IMG/VR virus record: IMGVR_UViG_3300048592_001279
Location: 1 to 30,796 of that record
DNA from: a virus
Direction: 5' to 3' (one strand)
DNA length: 30,796 bases
Positions 14,898-23,450 of the stretch are shown here, piece after piece (position 1 is the first letter of the stretch; every line of letters begins with the position of its first letter). Below the pieces are notes generated by a model that saw nothing but the letters and a program-made list of their open reading frames with translations, ran no database searches and was not told the DNA's origin. The position numbers and the translations under genes are program-made.

Positions 14898-16661
14898 ATG
14901 AGTGATGGTGGTTCGTTCTTTTCCGTTTTGCTGTTTTTCCTCTGCGGTTTCCTGGGCATCATGCTTTTAAAAAACCTTCGCAGAAATGAGGCCATCTCCC
15001 GATCTCTCGACAATCAAACAAATGAGATGAAAAATCTCACGAAAAAATTCGACAGCGCATCAGCACAGCTACGAAACGCCAAAACCGAATTGGAGATTGT
15101 ATCTCATGATCTGTCCACTACTTCCCAGGCTCTCAATGCTTCAAGGCTGGAAGCGCAGACGCTCGAAAACCAAGTGAATCGGCTATCGAAATTTTCTGAA
15201 GTCGCGGATGCGCATGATGAAGCAGAGCGCCTGAAATCCGAGGCCCGGTCTGAGGCGAAGGCTGCCAGGGAGCAGGCCCAAAAAGAGGTCAAGGCTGCCA
15301 AGGATCACGCGCATCATTTGATCGAAGATGCCAAGTCAAGGACCATTGCGCTATTGAAGGAAGCCAACGAGCAGGCCGTATTTATCGCAGGCGATGCTCT
15401 TGCCGTCCGCAATGATGCGCGCAAATATGAAAACATAGTTGCGGCGATGAAGAACAGGATAGAGGGTTATGGCAATGCGTATATCGTGCCATCCGTAAGC
15501 CTTCTGGACGATTTGGCCGAATCCTATGGCTTCGCAGAAGCAGGTGTCGAGCTTAAAAAAGCTCGAGAGCGAGCCCGCAAAATGGTGAAGAGTCGTGAAG
15601 CAGCAGAATGCGACTATGTGGAGGCGATTCGTAAAACCACGGCCGTCGACTTCGTTGTGGACGCCTTCAATGGCAAGGTGGACTCCATCCTTTCACGGGT
15701 CAAACACGACAATGTTGGTACTCTGACCCAGGAGATCCACGACGCATACACGCTTGTCAATCACAACGGTGCTGCTTTCAGACAGGCACGTATCACCCCG
15801 AAATACCTTAAGATCCGTCTTGATGAACTCAAGTGGGCTGCCATAGTTCAGGAAATCAAACTGAAGGATCAGGAGGAACAGCGCCGGATCAGAGAACAGA
15901 TCCGCGAGGAGGAAAAGGCCCGCAAGGAGTTCGAGCGCGCCATGAAGGAAGCAGAGAAGGAAGAGGAATCGATTAAAAAGGCGATCGATCGAGTTCTGCG
16001 GGATACGGAGAAGGCATCTGCAGAACAGCGCGAGCAGTATGAAAGCCAGCTTGCGCAGCTGACCGAGAAACTGCGGCTGGCTGAAGAAAAGAATCAAAGG
16101 GCTCTATCCATGGCCCAGCAGACTCGGGCTGGCCATGTTTATGTCATCTCCAACATAGGTTCCTTCGGTGAGCAGGTTCTCAAGATCGGCATGACAAGGC
16201 GTTTGGAGCCTCTTGACCGTGTCCGCGAGCTTGGCGATGCCAGCGTACCCTTTCCCTTTGATGTTCATGCCATGATTTACAGTGAAGACGCACCATCGCT
16301 GGAAAAGAGTCTCCACACCCACTTCGTCAAGGAACAGGTCAACAAGATCAACCCGCGCAAGGAATTCTTCCGCGCTGATCTGAAGTGGATTCGCGAGGCC
16401 ATTGAAAAGCTCGGTGTGAACGCATCCTGGACAATGACAGCCGACGCCCGGGAGTACCGGGAGTCGCAGGCGCTCGAAAAGGCCATAGCGGAGAACCCTG
16501 CTGCGGCCCGGGAATGGACCAGGCACCAGGAAGAGGTCATCGAACAGGCCGACGTCCTGGATGAGGAGGAGGAACCTTCATCGACTCCAGTGAAAGCTCC
16601 TGTGGCTGCCAGACCCAAAGGGCGTCTCAGTGCCCAGTCAGCTGTTCAGGTCGGACTCTGA
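14898..16661 (+). CDS. membrane-anchored DUF4041 / GIY-YIG (T5orf172-type) protein
   Basis: A 587-aa protein. Residues 6-24 form a transmembrane helix (FFSVLLFFLCGFLGIMLL). Residues about 35-175 are a long coiled coil rich in Ala/Glu/Lys. A middle region (about 175-320) fits the DUF4041 pattern with EGYGNAYIVPSVSLLDDLAE. A second charged coiled coil follows (320-405). Residues 412-500 are a GIY-YIG-like domain of the T5orf172 type: GHVYVISNIGSFGEQVLKIG, MTRRLEPLDRVRELGDAS, then EKSLHTHF and KEFFR. This fold often cuts DNA, though many members of this subtype are unproven. The tail is acidic and disordered. GGAGG lies 12 nt before the ATG, a long spacing. The membrane anchor suggests action on DNA at the envelope, possibly incoming DNA; this is inference. 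Confidence 0.8.
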   Translation: MSDGGSFFSVLLFFLCGFLGIMLLKNLRRNEAISRSLDNQTNEMKNLTKKFDSASAQLRNAKTELEIVSHDLSTTSQALNASRLEAQTLENQVNRLSKFSEVADAHDEAERLKSEARSEAKAAREQAQKEVKAAKDHAHHLIEDAKSRTIALLKEANEQAVFIAGDALAVRNDARKYENIVAAMKNRIEGYGNAYIVPSVSLLDDLAESYGFAEAGVELKKARERARKMVKSREAAECDYVEAIRKTTAVDFVVDAFNGKVDSILSRVKHDNVGTLTQEIHDAYTLVNHNGAAFRQARITPKYLKIRLDELKWAAIVQEIKLKDQEEQRRIREQIREEEKARKEFERAMKEAEKEEESIKKAIDRVLRDTEKASAEQREQYESQLAQLTEKLRLAEEKNQRALSMAQQTRAGHVYVISNIGSFGEQVLKIGMTRRLEPLDRVRELGDASVPFPFDVHAMIYSEDAPSLEKSLHTHFVKEQVNKINPRKEFFRADLKWIREAIEKLGVNASWTMTADAREYRESQALEKAIAENPAAAREWTRHQEEVIEQADVLDEEEEPSSTPVKAPVAARPKGRLSAQSAVQVGL

Positions 16662-16684
16662 ACCGTTGCCTCGTGATGGTGGTG

Positions 16685-16728
16685 GGGAGACTTTGCCTAT
16701 CTTTATAAGATAGACGATGAAGTCTCCC
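16685..16728. other. nested double hairpin after the GIY-YIG gene
   Basis: An outer 9-bp perfect stem GGGAGACTT (16685-16693) / AAGTCTCCC (16720-16728) encloses an inner 7-bp stem CTATCTT (16697-16703) / AAGATAG (16707-16713) with a 3-nt loop. It begins 24 nt after the stop codon. There is no T-run on either side, so a simple terminator is doubtful; a structured 3' end or regulatory RNA element is possible. Confidence 0.55.
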
Positions 16729-16905
16729 TGACCAATCGCTCCGAACGCTGAGTGCGTATGCAGATACTTGCATAATATAGGCAGGACGTGAAAGCTGCCT
16801 TCAGAAATTCGTCATTCCATCTAAAATGATAGCTCCATATTTTCGATATTCTTCAGATGTTCCTCAGAATGGATGCATAAAAATGCGTCTTGATGGGAGA
16901 TGTGG

Positions 16906-17061
16906 ATGGCGGGGATAAAATTTGCACTCCGCCAGGCGGGGGTGAGCTCACCTCCAGAGATAGAGGACGCAGAGATCCAGAACCCGGACACCGGATTCTG
17001 GAAAACCGTGGCTGGGGCCTGGTTCTATGCAGCCTCGGATTCTGTCTTTATTGCGGAGTAA
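16906..17061 (+). CDS. 51-aa hypothetical protein
   Basis: An ATG at 16906 with GGGAG six nt upstream opens 51 codons to TAA at 17059. The product starts MAGIKFALRQAGVSSPPEIE and ends in an aromatic segment (TGFWKTVAGAWFYAASDSVF). Good Shine-Dalgarno and sensible composition support a gene. Its 3' end overlaps the 3' end of the convergent 1054-aa gene by 37 nt. No family recognised. It is too short to be seen by usual length filters. Confidence 0.5.
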   Translation: MAGIKFALRQAGVSSPPEIEDAEIQNPDTGFWKTVAGAWFYAASDSVFIAE

Positions 17062-20000
17062 AGTGATCTTCCATTGGTAAGGCGGCGATCACGGAGGGTC
17101 AGCATGCGGGATAGATCGGAAGGCTCGATGAAGCGGATCATGCGCCCGTTGGATTTTCTCCCACCAATACGGAGGCCGAGTCTTCGGAAAATCTTTTGGA
17201 CAAACGTGGTCGCGCAGCGGGGCGGTTGCTCGGGATCAATGATTCCGTCGAACACCGCATTGGCTTTCTGCGCCTGCTCCATAAAGAGGGCAACCACGGC
17301 CTGGCACTCCTTATGCGTAAATTCGCCAACGAAGGTTTTCAGTGAGATCTGAAGCCGCTCGAACACCGCGTTCAGGAATTCCTTTTTTGCGGCCGCGTGG
17401 TAGCGGAGCGATGGATCAAGGGATTGCTTCTCTTCCGCATCGAAGCGCTTCAGGTCGGCATCGCTTCCGAGCAGTGTTTCAAAGAGGGCGACTTTTTTGA
17501 GTCCGCCCTGATCCATGAACGAGACGTTTTCCTCGGTGAGATCGGCGCAAAGGACATGACGGATTTTATAGGCATACATGGCTGCAGCCTCGTTCTCGTC
17601 CGGCATCCAGTGCCGTTTCAGACTTTGATAGTCGCTCTCACTGATCTCCGGCTGGCCCAGGATTCGCCTGAGACGATCCTGCTTCATGCCTTTGGCGATA
17701 TTCATCGTCAGCATGTCGATGGCACTTGCACCTTCCCAGCAGGCTATGTCGAGCATGGAAACCTTGTGTCCCTTCATTTTCAGGATATTCATGGCCAGGA
17801 CAGTAAGGTTCTCACGTGCCTCGATTTCATAGCGATCGGTCGCGTACTTCAGTTCAGAGAAGAGCGTCGGCGACTCCCCAACGCTTTCAAGGTCAATCGA
17901 CGCGCGAAGTCTTTGTTCAGCCCAGCTGCGCGGCGCCAGAGCCAGAAGCCATTCCTCCGCAGTCCGATCGCGGCCGAGCATCTGCATGATGTCGTTCACC
18001 TTGATAATGCCCGTGAAGATTCCAAAGTGCTTCGTGAAATGAGGTGTTGTGATTGAAACACCCGAGGTGATGGCGGGCGAATAGATCAGTACATCGCAGT
18101 CCAGGCACTCGGCGTTTGGATTGTCGTAGAAGCGGCGGATCTTCTCAAGATTGGCCTTGGATGGTTCCCTGTGAATGTTCAAAACCCTTGTCCCGGGCCG
18201 GAGATAGCGAATCGCCCGCTCAATCTCAATGGCTTTTTGCCGGTTATCCGTTGCCAGGAGACAACGCTCGCCATCAGTGGCGGCATCAAGAAGTGCTTTT
18301 CTGACAAAGGATACGGAGTCGGTCACGCCTACCCGCCAGCGTTTCTGCTCGGCCGGTGGATGGCCGATATCAATGAGGGTTATGCTGCGCTCAGGATCGA
18401 TCCGTTTCAACTCACTCACCAGAAAGTCATTGGCGTCGGCATCGGCAATCAGAATGGAACCTGCAGTCTTTATGGAGTTGACGAGGGCCAGGTGGTTGGC
18501 GCGTCGACGCAGGGGATTGCCCAGCGTGGCCACCTGGGGCAGCACCTGGCTGGCTTCATCGAGGCAAAGAAGGTCGAGTTTTTCAAACCAGTTGCGACCG
18601 TTTTCAGCCATGAAGCGCTTGGCTCCCATGGAGTTGATACAGCTAACCATCTGATCGGTGAAATAGGCCCGGAATTTGTCGATATCGCGGTAGTGATCAA
18701 GCTGAAGCCGTCCAGCTGCATCATTGACGACCGACACCCTCGGCAGGATATGGGCTGCACGGCCCGCTCCCCGCATCGCTTTTCGGATCAGAATTTCTGT
18801 TTTTCCGCTCCCCATGGGGGATTTAACGATGACGGTCCTGCCTTTTGCAAGCTCCTCCATCGCGGCCTGGACTGCGTCTTCACCGATGACGAGGTGCCCG
18901 CCTTCGTTTCGTACCGTTTGAAACTGCCGATACTGCTGGACCTTGCCTGGATCAATACCGGCAATGGCCTTGGCCTTGTACTTGCCTGCGATCACGACCG
19001 AGCGGATGGCCTTGAAGATCATGCGATGATCAGCCCGAATGCCGAGAGTCTGGGTGATTCGCTCGCGGAGCGCTTCCTCTGAACTGAGGTGCGGAACCTT
19101 GAGCAGGACGGCCAGTCTTCTGACAATCGCCGGAATCTGCTGCGCGTAGGCGTGGCTGAGAAGGGTCAGTAAAAACTGCTCGCGTTCCCTCGGCGGCCGC
19201 ACAGTGTTGGCAGGATTGAGCAGGGTTTGCCGCAGCTCGTCCAGTCCGAACGAGGTATGAATATCATTGAAGTCAGTCTTTTGCTGACCGATCAGGGGCG
19301 GGACGACGACTTTAAGACCTTCTCCTCGAGTCCGGTTCTGCTGGGCAGCTTCCAAAGCCTTGAACACCCCAGTGTTGCCCTTTGGAGTCCAGTCGTTGTC
19401 GGCCGCGATGATGATTTCGCGTTCGGGATACTTTGAGCGGAAATAGGCACAGACCGGATCAAGGTTGCTTGCGCTATAGGCGAAAACAACAGCCGAGCCA
19501 GTGGCCAGAAAAATGCTGGCGCAGGTGGCGAAACCTTCACCGATGTAAATGACATTGCTCGCTTCCGGGTCCCCGATGACGGAATGAGCACCGACGTACT
19601 GCCCTTCCATCACGGCTGCCGTGAGTTTTTTCGCTCCATCGGCGTAGATGCGCTGCAGGCCAACGTAGTGTCCGTCCCGGTTGAAAAGCGGAAAACAGAT
19701 GAATGGAGTCACGCTTCCGCTGCCTGTGACCTTGCGATCCGAGGTCTGCCGCAGCTCAAAATGATCAAGGATGGGAGCGATGCCTTTTGTGTCGAGATAG
19801 GGAAACCCGGTGCTTTTCTGCGCGGAGTCCCAGCCCTTCTGATAGGCAAGGAACCGTTCCTTGCGCCGCTTGCGCTCGGCTTCTTCGCGGCTGACGTTTC
19901 GCTTCGGAAGCTGCCCACCGTATCCACCAGGCGAACGCGAATACCAATTGCGTGTGACACCGCCGTGTTTGCGAGTGTGGAATGTGATGCTGAGCTGGGG

Positions 20001-20189
20001 GCTGCCGCCCTTGTCCGTGAACTCGCGGACCCACATCGTACAGCGTTTGCTGTACTTCTTATGAGTGGTGGGAAGATCATGGTGCGTGCCGGCCGTCAGA
20101 TCCTTGATCTGATACCAGTCGATCCCGCATGCAGCTGCGAGTTCGGCCAGTTCACTGGCGTGGTCGACAAGCGCAATATGTGCAGCCAT
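17025..20189 (-). CDS. replication initiator-type TOPRIM primase-helicase (N15 RepA-like)
   Basis: A 1054-aa multi-domain protein. Residues about 80-190 resemble the N-terminal part of plasmid/phage primases. Residues 212-310 form a TOPRIM domain: E218 in IYIGEGFATCASI, D264/D266 in IIIAADND, and KTDFNDI. Residues 440-760 form an SF2-like helicase: Walker A SPMGSGKT (457-464), DEAS box LCLDEASQVL (541-550), then ILIADADANDF and the motif VI-like MQMLGRDR (735-742). The layout (primase plus origin-binding-type helicase in one long chain) matches N15 RepA and related plasmid-prophage initiators from memory; the origin of such elements can lie inside the gene. The ATG at 20189 has GGGAG 7 nt upstream. 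Next to parAB it completes a replicon-partition module. Confidence 0.85.
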   Translation of the reverse strand: MAAHIALVDHASELAELAAACGIDWYQIKDLTAGTHHDLPTTHKKYSKRCTMWVREFTDKGGSPQLSITFHTRKHGGVTRNWYSRSPGGYGGQLPKRNVSREEAERKRRKERFLAYQKGWDSAQKSTGFPYLDTKGIAPILDHFELRQTSDRKVTGSGSVTPFICFPLFNRDGHYVGLQRIYADGAKKLTAAVMEGQYVGAHSVIGDPEASNVIYIGEGFATCASIFLATGSAVVFAYSASNLDPVCAYFRSKYPEREIIIAADNDWTPKGNTGVFKALEAAQQNRTRGEGLKVVVPPLIGQQKTDFNDIHTSFGLDELRQTLLNPANTVRPPREREQFLLTLLSHAYAQQIPAIVRRLAVLLKVPHLSSEEALRERITQTLGIRADHRMIFKAIRSVVIAGKYKAKAIAGIDPGKVQQYRQFQTVRNEGGHLVIGEDAVQAAMEELAKGRTVIVKSPMGSGKTEILIRKAMRGAGRAAHILPRVSVVNDAAGRLQLDHYRDIDKFRAYFTDQMVSCINSMGAKRFMAENGRNWFEKLDLLCLDEASQVLPQVATLGNPLRRRANHLALVNSIKTAGSILIADADANDFLVSELKRIDPERSITLIDIGHPPAEQKRWRVGVTDSVSFVRKALLDAATDGERCLLATDNRQKAIEIERAIRYLRPGTRVLNIHREPSKANLEKIRRFYDNPNAECLDCDVLIYSPAITSGVSITTPHFTKHFGIFTGIIKVNDIMQMLGRDRTAEEWLLALAPRSWAEQRLRASIDLESVGESPTLFSELKYATDRYEIEARENLTVLAMNILKMKGHKVSMLDIACWEGASAIDMLTMNIAKGMKQDRLRRILGQPEISESDYQSLKRHWMPDENEAAAMYAYKIRHVLCADLTEENVSFMDQGGLKKVALFETLLGSDADLKRFDAEEKQSLDPSLRYHAAAKKEFLNAVFERLQISLKTFVGEFTHKECQAVVALFMEQAQKANAVFDGIIDPEQPPRCATTFVQKIFRRLGLRIGGRKSNGRMIRFIEPSDLSRMLTLRDRRLTNGRSLYSAIKTESEAA

Positions 20190-20207
20190 CCGTGGCTCCC
20201 AAGACGC

Positions 20208-20256
20208 AAGATATCTTAGCTGCCTAGATTTGCTAAAAACGCAGTGATGCTAGGCA
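20208..20256. promoter_or_regulatory. palindromes upstream of the large primase-helicase gene
   Basis: AAGATATCTT (20208-20217) is a perfect 10-bp palindrome 19 nt before the start codon, and TGCCTAG (20221-20227) / CTAGGCA (20250-20256) is a 7-bp inverted repeat just upstream of it. They fit operator sites for control of the replication gene; the binder is unknown. Confidence 0.45.
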
Positions 20257-20363
20257 GAGATAGTTTGTTAATTTTTCTTTGTGAGAGCTTGCGTAGGAGA
20301 GGAAAGCGAGATAATTTAAGTGTTACCACACAGCTCAAATTAAAATCGAATCCCTAATCCTAC

Positions 20364-20390
20364 ATCCCCCATGAGGGGATTTTTGCTTTT
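20364..20390 (+). terminator. plus-strand terminator between the repA-like and parB genes
   Basis: Stem ATCCCC (20364-20369) / GGGGAT (20375-20380), 5-nt loop, followed by TTTTTGCTTTT. No plus-strand gene precedes it, while both flanking genes are on the minus strand. It could end an antisense or regulatory RNA transcribed over the repA leader. Confidence 0.65.
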
Positions 20391-20416
20391 AAGCTCTTCC
20401 CCACTTAAATTACGAA

Positions 20417-20433
20417 TGGGACACGGTGTCCCA
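20417..20433. promoter_or_regulatory. parS-like centromere site 1
   Basis: TGGGACACGGTGTCCCA: two 8-bp half-sites TGGGACAC around one central base, extended by A/T to 19 bp. It lies 38 bp past the parB stop. The F and N15 SopB sites share the TGGGAC...GTCCCA frame, so this is most likely the ParB binding site. Confidence 0.82.
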
Positions 20434-20453
20434 TTCTCAAAGTATTTTTCGTA

Positions 20454-20470
20454 TGGGACACCGTGTCCCA
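20454..20470. promoter_or_regulatory. parS-like centromere site 2
   Basis: TGGGACACCGTGTCCCA, identical half-sites to site 1; centre-to-centre distance 37 bp. It abuts the parB stop codon. Confidence 0.82.
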
Positions 20471-20471
20471 T

Positions 20472-21335
20472 TTATATCGTGTTCTCAGTTGGGACACCGT
20501 GTCCCATGTCTTCGTTCGTGATCACCAAGAGATTCATTTCGCGGACAAAGTTCAGAATTGCTTCCTGCTCCCTCTTGGAGAGTTGCTTGGATTTAATGTA
20601 CTCACCAACGGAATCTGATGTGAGCTTTGTGGCCTTAGTTGGCTTAGCCTCAGCTCCCTTGCGTTCAGGACTTGCAATCTTCTGCAGCGCTACTAGAACT
20701 TCCGAGTCATCAATCTTCCTGGCAGCGATTGCAAACAGATTCTTAAGAGTAAATTTTCCGGCATTTGCTCTGACAAATGCTTTGGCTTCTGCAGGCCAAT
20801 TGTCGATCTTAACGAGCCGCTCTATATACTTTCTTTCCTTGCCAAGCAATTCGGCAAGTCTGGTTGCAGTATACTTCTCCGCTTTCTTTATATCGTTGAT
20901 CGCAGACGCAAGCTCTAAGGGCTGCAAATTTTGGCGAGCGACGTTCTCCATCAACTGAGCCAGCTTCTGAACCGGTCGATCTTCTAAATTGCGATAGACA
21001 ACCTTAACGCTCTCTTTGCCCAAAGTGCGCAAAGCCTCAATTCTGCGATGCCCCCCAAGACATAAGATCTTCCCTTGATCGAGGTCGACAGTAACGACAG
21101 GCAATTGGAGCAAGCCAACTTCCTTGATACTTTCAACCAGCTGTTTAAATTCAGGATCGTTATGGTCAATCGCGTCTCGAATATTTTGATCGAGGGTTAT
21201 ATGTTTGATGGCCATTTCCAGGCTCACGCCATCCTGGGATTTAGACAGCTTGAAAAGACCTTCTTTGAATTTGATATCAGCTTCGGTTTCTTCAAATCTG
21301 GTTGATGCCTTACTCAAAACTGATCTCCACCTCAT
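20472..21335 (-). CDS. parB: ParB partition protein (centromere-binding, CTPase-type)
   Basis: A protein of up to 287 aa. The N-domain has the C-box LCLGGHRRIEAL (GGHRR at 94-98, for the usual GERR) and ENVARQNLQPLE (130-141) for ENxxRxxL. An HTH follows (TATRLAELLGKERKYIERLV, about 156-175), then a linker and C-terminal dimer region. It loads on parS and forms the partition complex with ParA. The start is ambiguous: ATG at 21335 overlaps the end of parA, but a TTG at 21317 has GGTGGAG 7 nt upstream and may be the real one. The third parS-like palindrome lies inside the last codons and encodes MGHGVPT. Confidence 0.88.
   Translation of the reverse strand: MRWRSVLSKASTRFEETEADIKFKEGLFKLSKSQDGVSLEMAIKHITLDQNIRDAIDHNDPEFKQLVESIKEVGLLQLPVVTVDLDQGKILCLGGHRRIEALRTLGKESVKVVYRNLEDRPVQKLAQLMENVARQNLQPLELASAINDIKKAEKYTATRLAELLGKERKYIERLVKIDNWPAEAKAFVRANAGKFTLKNLFAIAARKIDDSEVLVALQKIASPERKGAEAKPTKATKLTSDSVGEYIKSKQLSKREQEAILNFVREMNLLVITNEDMGHGVPTENTI
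20490..20506. promoter_or_regulatory. parS-like centromere site 3 (inside parB)
   Basis: TGGGACACCGTGTCCCA, 36 bp from site 2 and within the 3' coding end of parB. Spacing of 36-37 bp over three copies is about 3.5 helical turns. Confidence 0.82.
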
Positions 21336-22191
21336 TCGGGTTTACTTCATGAGTAGCCAATTCCTCGAAGTCTTTCGTCGGAATTTCGAGCGCTTTAGGT
21401 CTTCCTCTACGAGGCTTCAACTCAGTCAGCAAAGTGTTAACGAGCGTGATATAGGCCTCGGTTACAGGAAGATCGGCGCGGTAATGGATAAGAGGTTTCT
21501 TGTTCGCAGATGCGGCGGCTACAGCATCAGAGTCTGGGATCTTACCCAAGATGGGATAGCCATGCTTTTCACAGAACGAATTGATCTTTCCGCGAAACAG
21601 CTTATGAGTGCCACTTTTCTCTTTGTTCTTAGTAATCACCATGCCTAAGAAGCCCAACATTTTATTGGATTTCTTTTGGATTTTTCGGATAGTTTCAAAC
21701 ATCATCCCGACGCCGTCGAACGAATCGGCCTCTGGGAAGATGGGAAGCATAAAATAATGTGAGGCATTCAGCGCAATGTAAAACATGAGGTTAATTGCGG
21801 GGTTTGTGTCAATAATTATGTAGTCGTATTGGCTTGTATTGTTTGCTTCAAACCAATCCTTCAGAAGCATCGGTGCCCCTGGATCGATGGTTTTTTCCAT
21901 GTTGATTGTGCTTAACTGGGAGTCGCCAACGACTACATCCAAATTCGCAAACTCAGTTGGGATGATGACATCCTCAAGCGGCCGCTCTTTTATCAACGCA
22001 TCGTAGAGAGTTTTTCCATGCTTCTTGCCTATCATCTTAACGCCAAGATTGGCTGAAGCATTGCCTTGTTCGTCCGCATCAATCAGCAACACTCTATGAC
22101 CACGGGAGGCAAGAATAGCTGCAATATTGATTGCCGCCATCGTTTTGCCGCATCCGCCCTTCTTATTACACAAAGCAAAAATAATAGCCAT
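21310..22191 (-). CDS. parA: ParA partition ATPase
   Basis: A 293-aa deviant Walker ATPase. Residues 10-17 (KKGGCGKT) form the deviant Walker A, LLIDADEQGN (35-44) the A' box and YIIIDTNPA (124-132) the Walker B region. It moves the ParB-parS complex over the nucleoid. No N-terminal HTH, so it is a short, type Ib or chromosomal-like ParA by length. The C-terminal RRGRPK (261-266) is an AT-hook-like motif, unusual for ParA, and may add DNA affinity. The ATG at 22191 has GAGGTG with about 5-nt spacing. parB follows with an overlap, so the two form an operon. Confidence 0.9.
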   Translation of the reverse strand: MAIIFALCNKKGGCGKTMAAINIAAILASRGHRVLLIDADEQGNASANLGVKMIGKKHGKTLYDALIKERPLEDVIIPTEFANLDVVVGDSQLSTINMEKTIDPGAPMLLKDWFEANNTSQYDYIIIDTNPAINLMFYIALNASHYFMLPIFPEADSFDGVGMMFETIRKIQKKSNKMLGFLGMVITKNKEKSGTHKLFRGKINSFCEKHGYPILGKIPDSDAVAAASANKKPLIHYRADLPVTEAYITLVNTLLTELKPRRGRPKALEIPTKDFEELATHEVNPNEVEISFE

Positions 22192-22260
22192 GACTACACC
22201 TCATAAATCCGATTTTTTCACTTTCTCAATCGAAAATAAAGTGTATTTTTATGCCTATTT

Positions 22261-22290
22261 TTTATACAGACTCCTCTAAATGCGTTGCAA
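22261..22290 (-). promoter_or_regulatory. putative promoter of parAB
   Basis: On the minus strand TTGCAA (22290-22285) and TATAAA (22266-22261) are separated by 18 nt, giving a start near 22254, 63 nt before parA. It lies about 110 bp from parS-like site 4. Confidence 0.45.
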
Positions 22291-22399
22291 TCAGTTTGTC
22301 TTGGCTCCTATGCGGCAAAATAAAGCCAAATTTAATGATAAATCGACTCCAAATAAAGCCGATGGCAGCGAGAAGAACAACAAAGAAAAATCCGAATTA

Positions 22400-22416
22400 T
22401 GGGACACCGTGTCCCA
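22400..22416. promoter_or_regulatory. parS-like centromere site 4 (upstream of parA)
   Basis: TGGGACACCGTGTCCCA, identical to sites 2 and 3 but 1.9 kb away, between parA and the tail gene gpD. Scattered single sites plus a cluster recall the dispersed centromere of N15. Confidence 0.8.
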
Positions 22417-22451
22417 TCAGGTATGGAGAAGTACGGTGCCTATGAATCAGA

Positions 22452-23450
22452 TCATGGATTCTCGCTAGTGTCGTCTAATGAAGGTGAATCTTCCTTATAG
22501 CTGTTCACTGAGCAGTTGACGGCACTGACAAAGCCACTTCCATCAATCGAATGCTCGACACTTTTGATAATCCACTCGCCGTCGATTCCCGCGCGGATAC
22601 CACTGACGACTACCGCTCGCTCAACTGCGAGATCCTGGTTGCCAGGCACGGTAAAGCTAAGCGTCTTGCCTTTCCGGGATACCTCACGGAACTTCGCTTC
22701 GGCAACCTTGCGCGCCTGGGCTTCGGACACTTGATTGAATTCGAGTTCGAGTACAACGCCCTGCTGACCGAAAAAAACATATCGCTTCGCTGCAGCCTGG
22801 GAGTCGTACCAGTAGGCTCTTACACCCGTATATCTTTTAGTCTGATCGCCAGAAAACTCGTACCGTATTGGGTTTGACACTTTTATCTTTGGAAGTTCGC
22901 TGCCAGACGCCTTGAGGCTCTTATCAAACGGGGTTGCAATCAATCGTCCACTTGCCACTTTGAACAGAAAATCGTAGCGGCGCCCGAGACGCTGAAGGAA
23001 GGCGGCGTCCGACTCCGTCTGGTTCTCATGGGCGATCGGAATCGCTTTGAGATCTGGGATCACGGCGGGCAGTAGACCATTTCGCCGCGCAATGGCTGCC
23101 ACCAGATCGCCGAGGGTGGTTGACTCCCAGGACTGCTCGCGCCGGGTCTTGAGCGATGCCGCCTGGTTCATCGCCGAAGCTTCGATCTTCAAAATGCGCG
23201 GTGGACCGGATACGGCGATATGCTTGGTTGCGAAGCTGCCGACATTGACCAGAAGGTCTTTGTAGCCGATGGCGACATCGAAGATCTGGTTGTCCTTTGG
23301 CAAAGTGATCGGCGGGTCATCGGCCAACTCAATAGAGAGGGAGTCTGACTTCAGCTTCTTCTCGTCGCGGATTGTAAGTCTTAGGAGGCGGCTTCGGATG
23401 GCGTTGGTCAGATCCTTGCCATCGGAGGTGATACGAAAGTTCGGGATCAA
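22452..23450 (-). CDS. D: phage late control protein D / tail hub (gpD-like)
   Basis: A 332-aa protein of the P2 gpD family, related to VgrG and gp27-type hub proteins of contractile tails. Visible family features: MIPNFRITSDGKDLTNAI at the start, RLLRLTIRDEKKLKSDSLSI then ELADDPP, the DLVAAIARRNGL and DAAFLQRLGRRYDFLFKV segments, and the C-terminal GEWIIKSVEHSIDGSGF. It joins baseplate and tube. The frame begins with TTG at 23450 overlapping the gpX stop (TTGA). It closes the tail gene run on the left, next to parA. Confidence 0.9.
   Translation of the reverse strand: MIPNFRITSDGKDLTNAIRSRLLRLTIRDEKKLKSDSLSIELADDPPITLPKDNQIFDVAIGYKDLLVNVGSFATKHIAVSGPPRILKIEASAMNQAASLKTRREQSWESTTLGDLVAAIARRNGLLPAVIPDLKAIPIAHENQTESDAAFLQRLGRRYDFLFKVASGRLIATPFDKSLKASGSELPKIKVSNPIRYEFSGDQTKRYTGVRAYWYDSQAAAKRYVFFGQQGVVLELEFNQVSEAQARKVAEAKFREVSRKGKTLSFTVPGNQDLAVERAVVVSGIRAGIDGEWIIKSVEHSIDGSGFVSAVNCSVNSYKEDSPSLDDTSENP

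Noticed and set aside
18171-19082. 303-codon open frame on the plus strand
   Set aside because: Antisense to the helicase motifs of the 1054-aa protein; long because of codon bias of the true strand.
20371-20958. 195-codon open frame on the plus strand
   Set aside because: It lies antisense to parB, which has clear family motifs; it is a shadow frame over parS sites and coding DNA.
22280-22468. 62-codon plus-strand frame upstream of parA
   Set aside because: No Shine-Dalgarno, contains parS site 4 and the parA promoter; more likely regulatory DNA.
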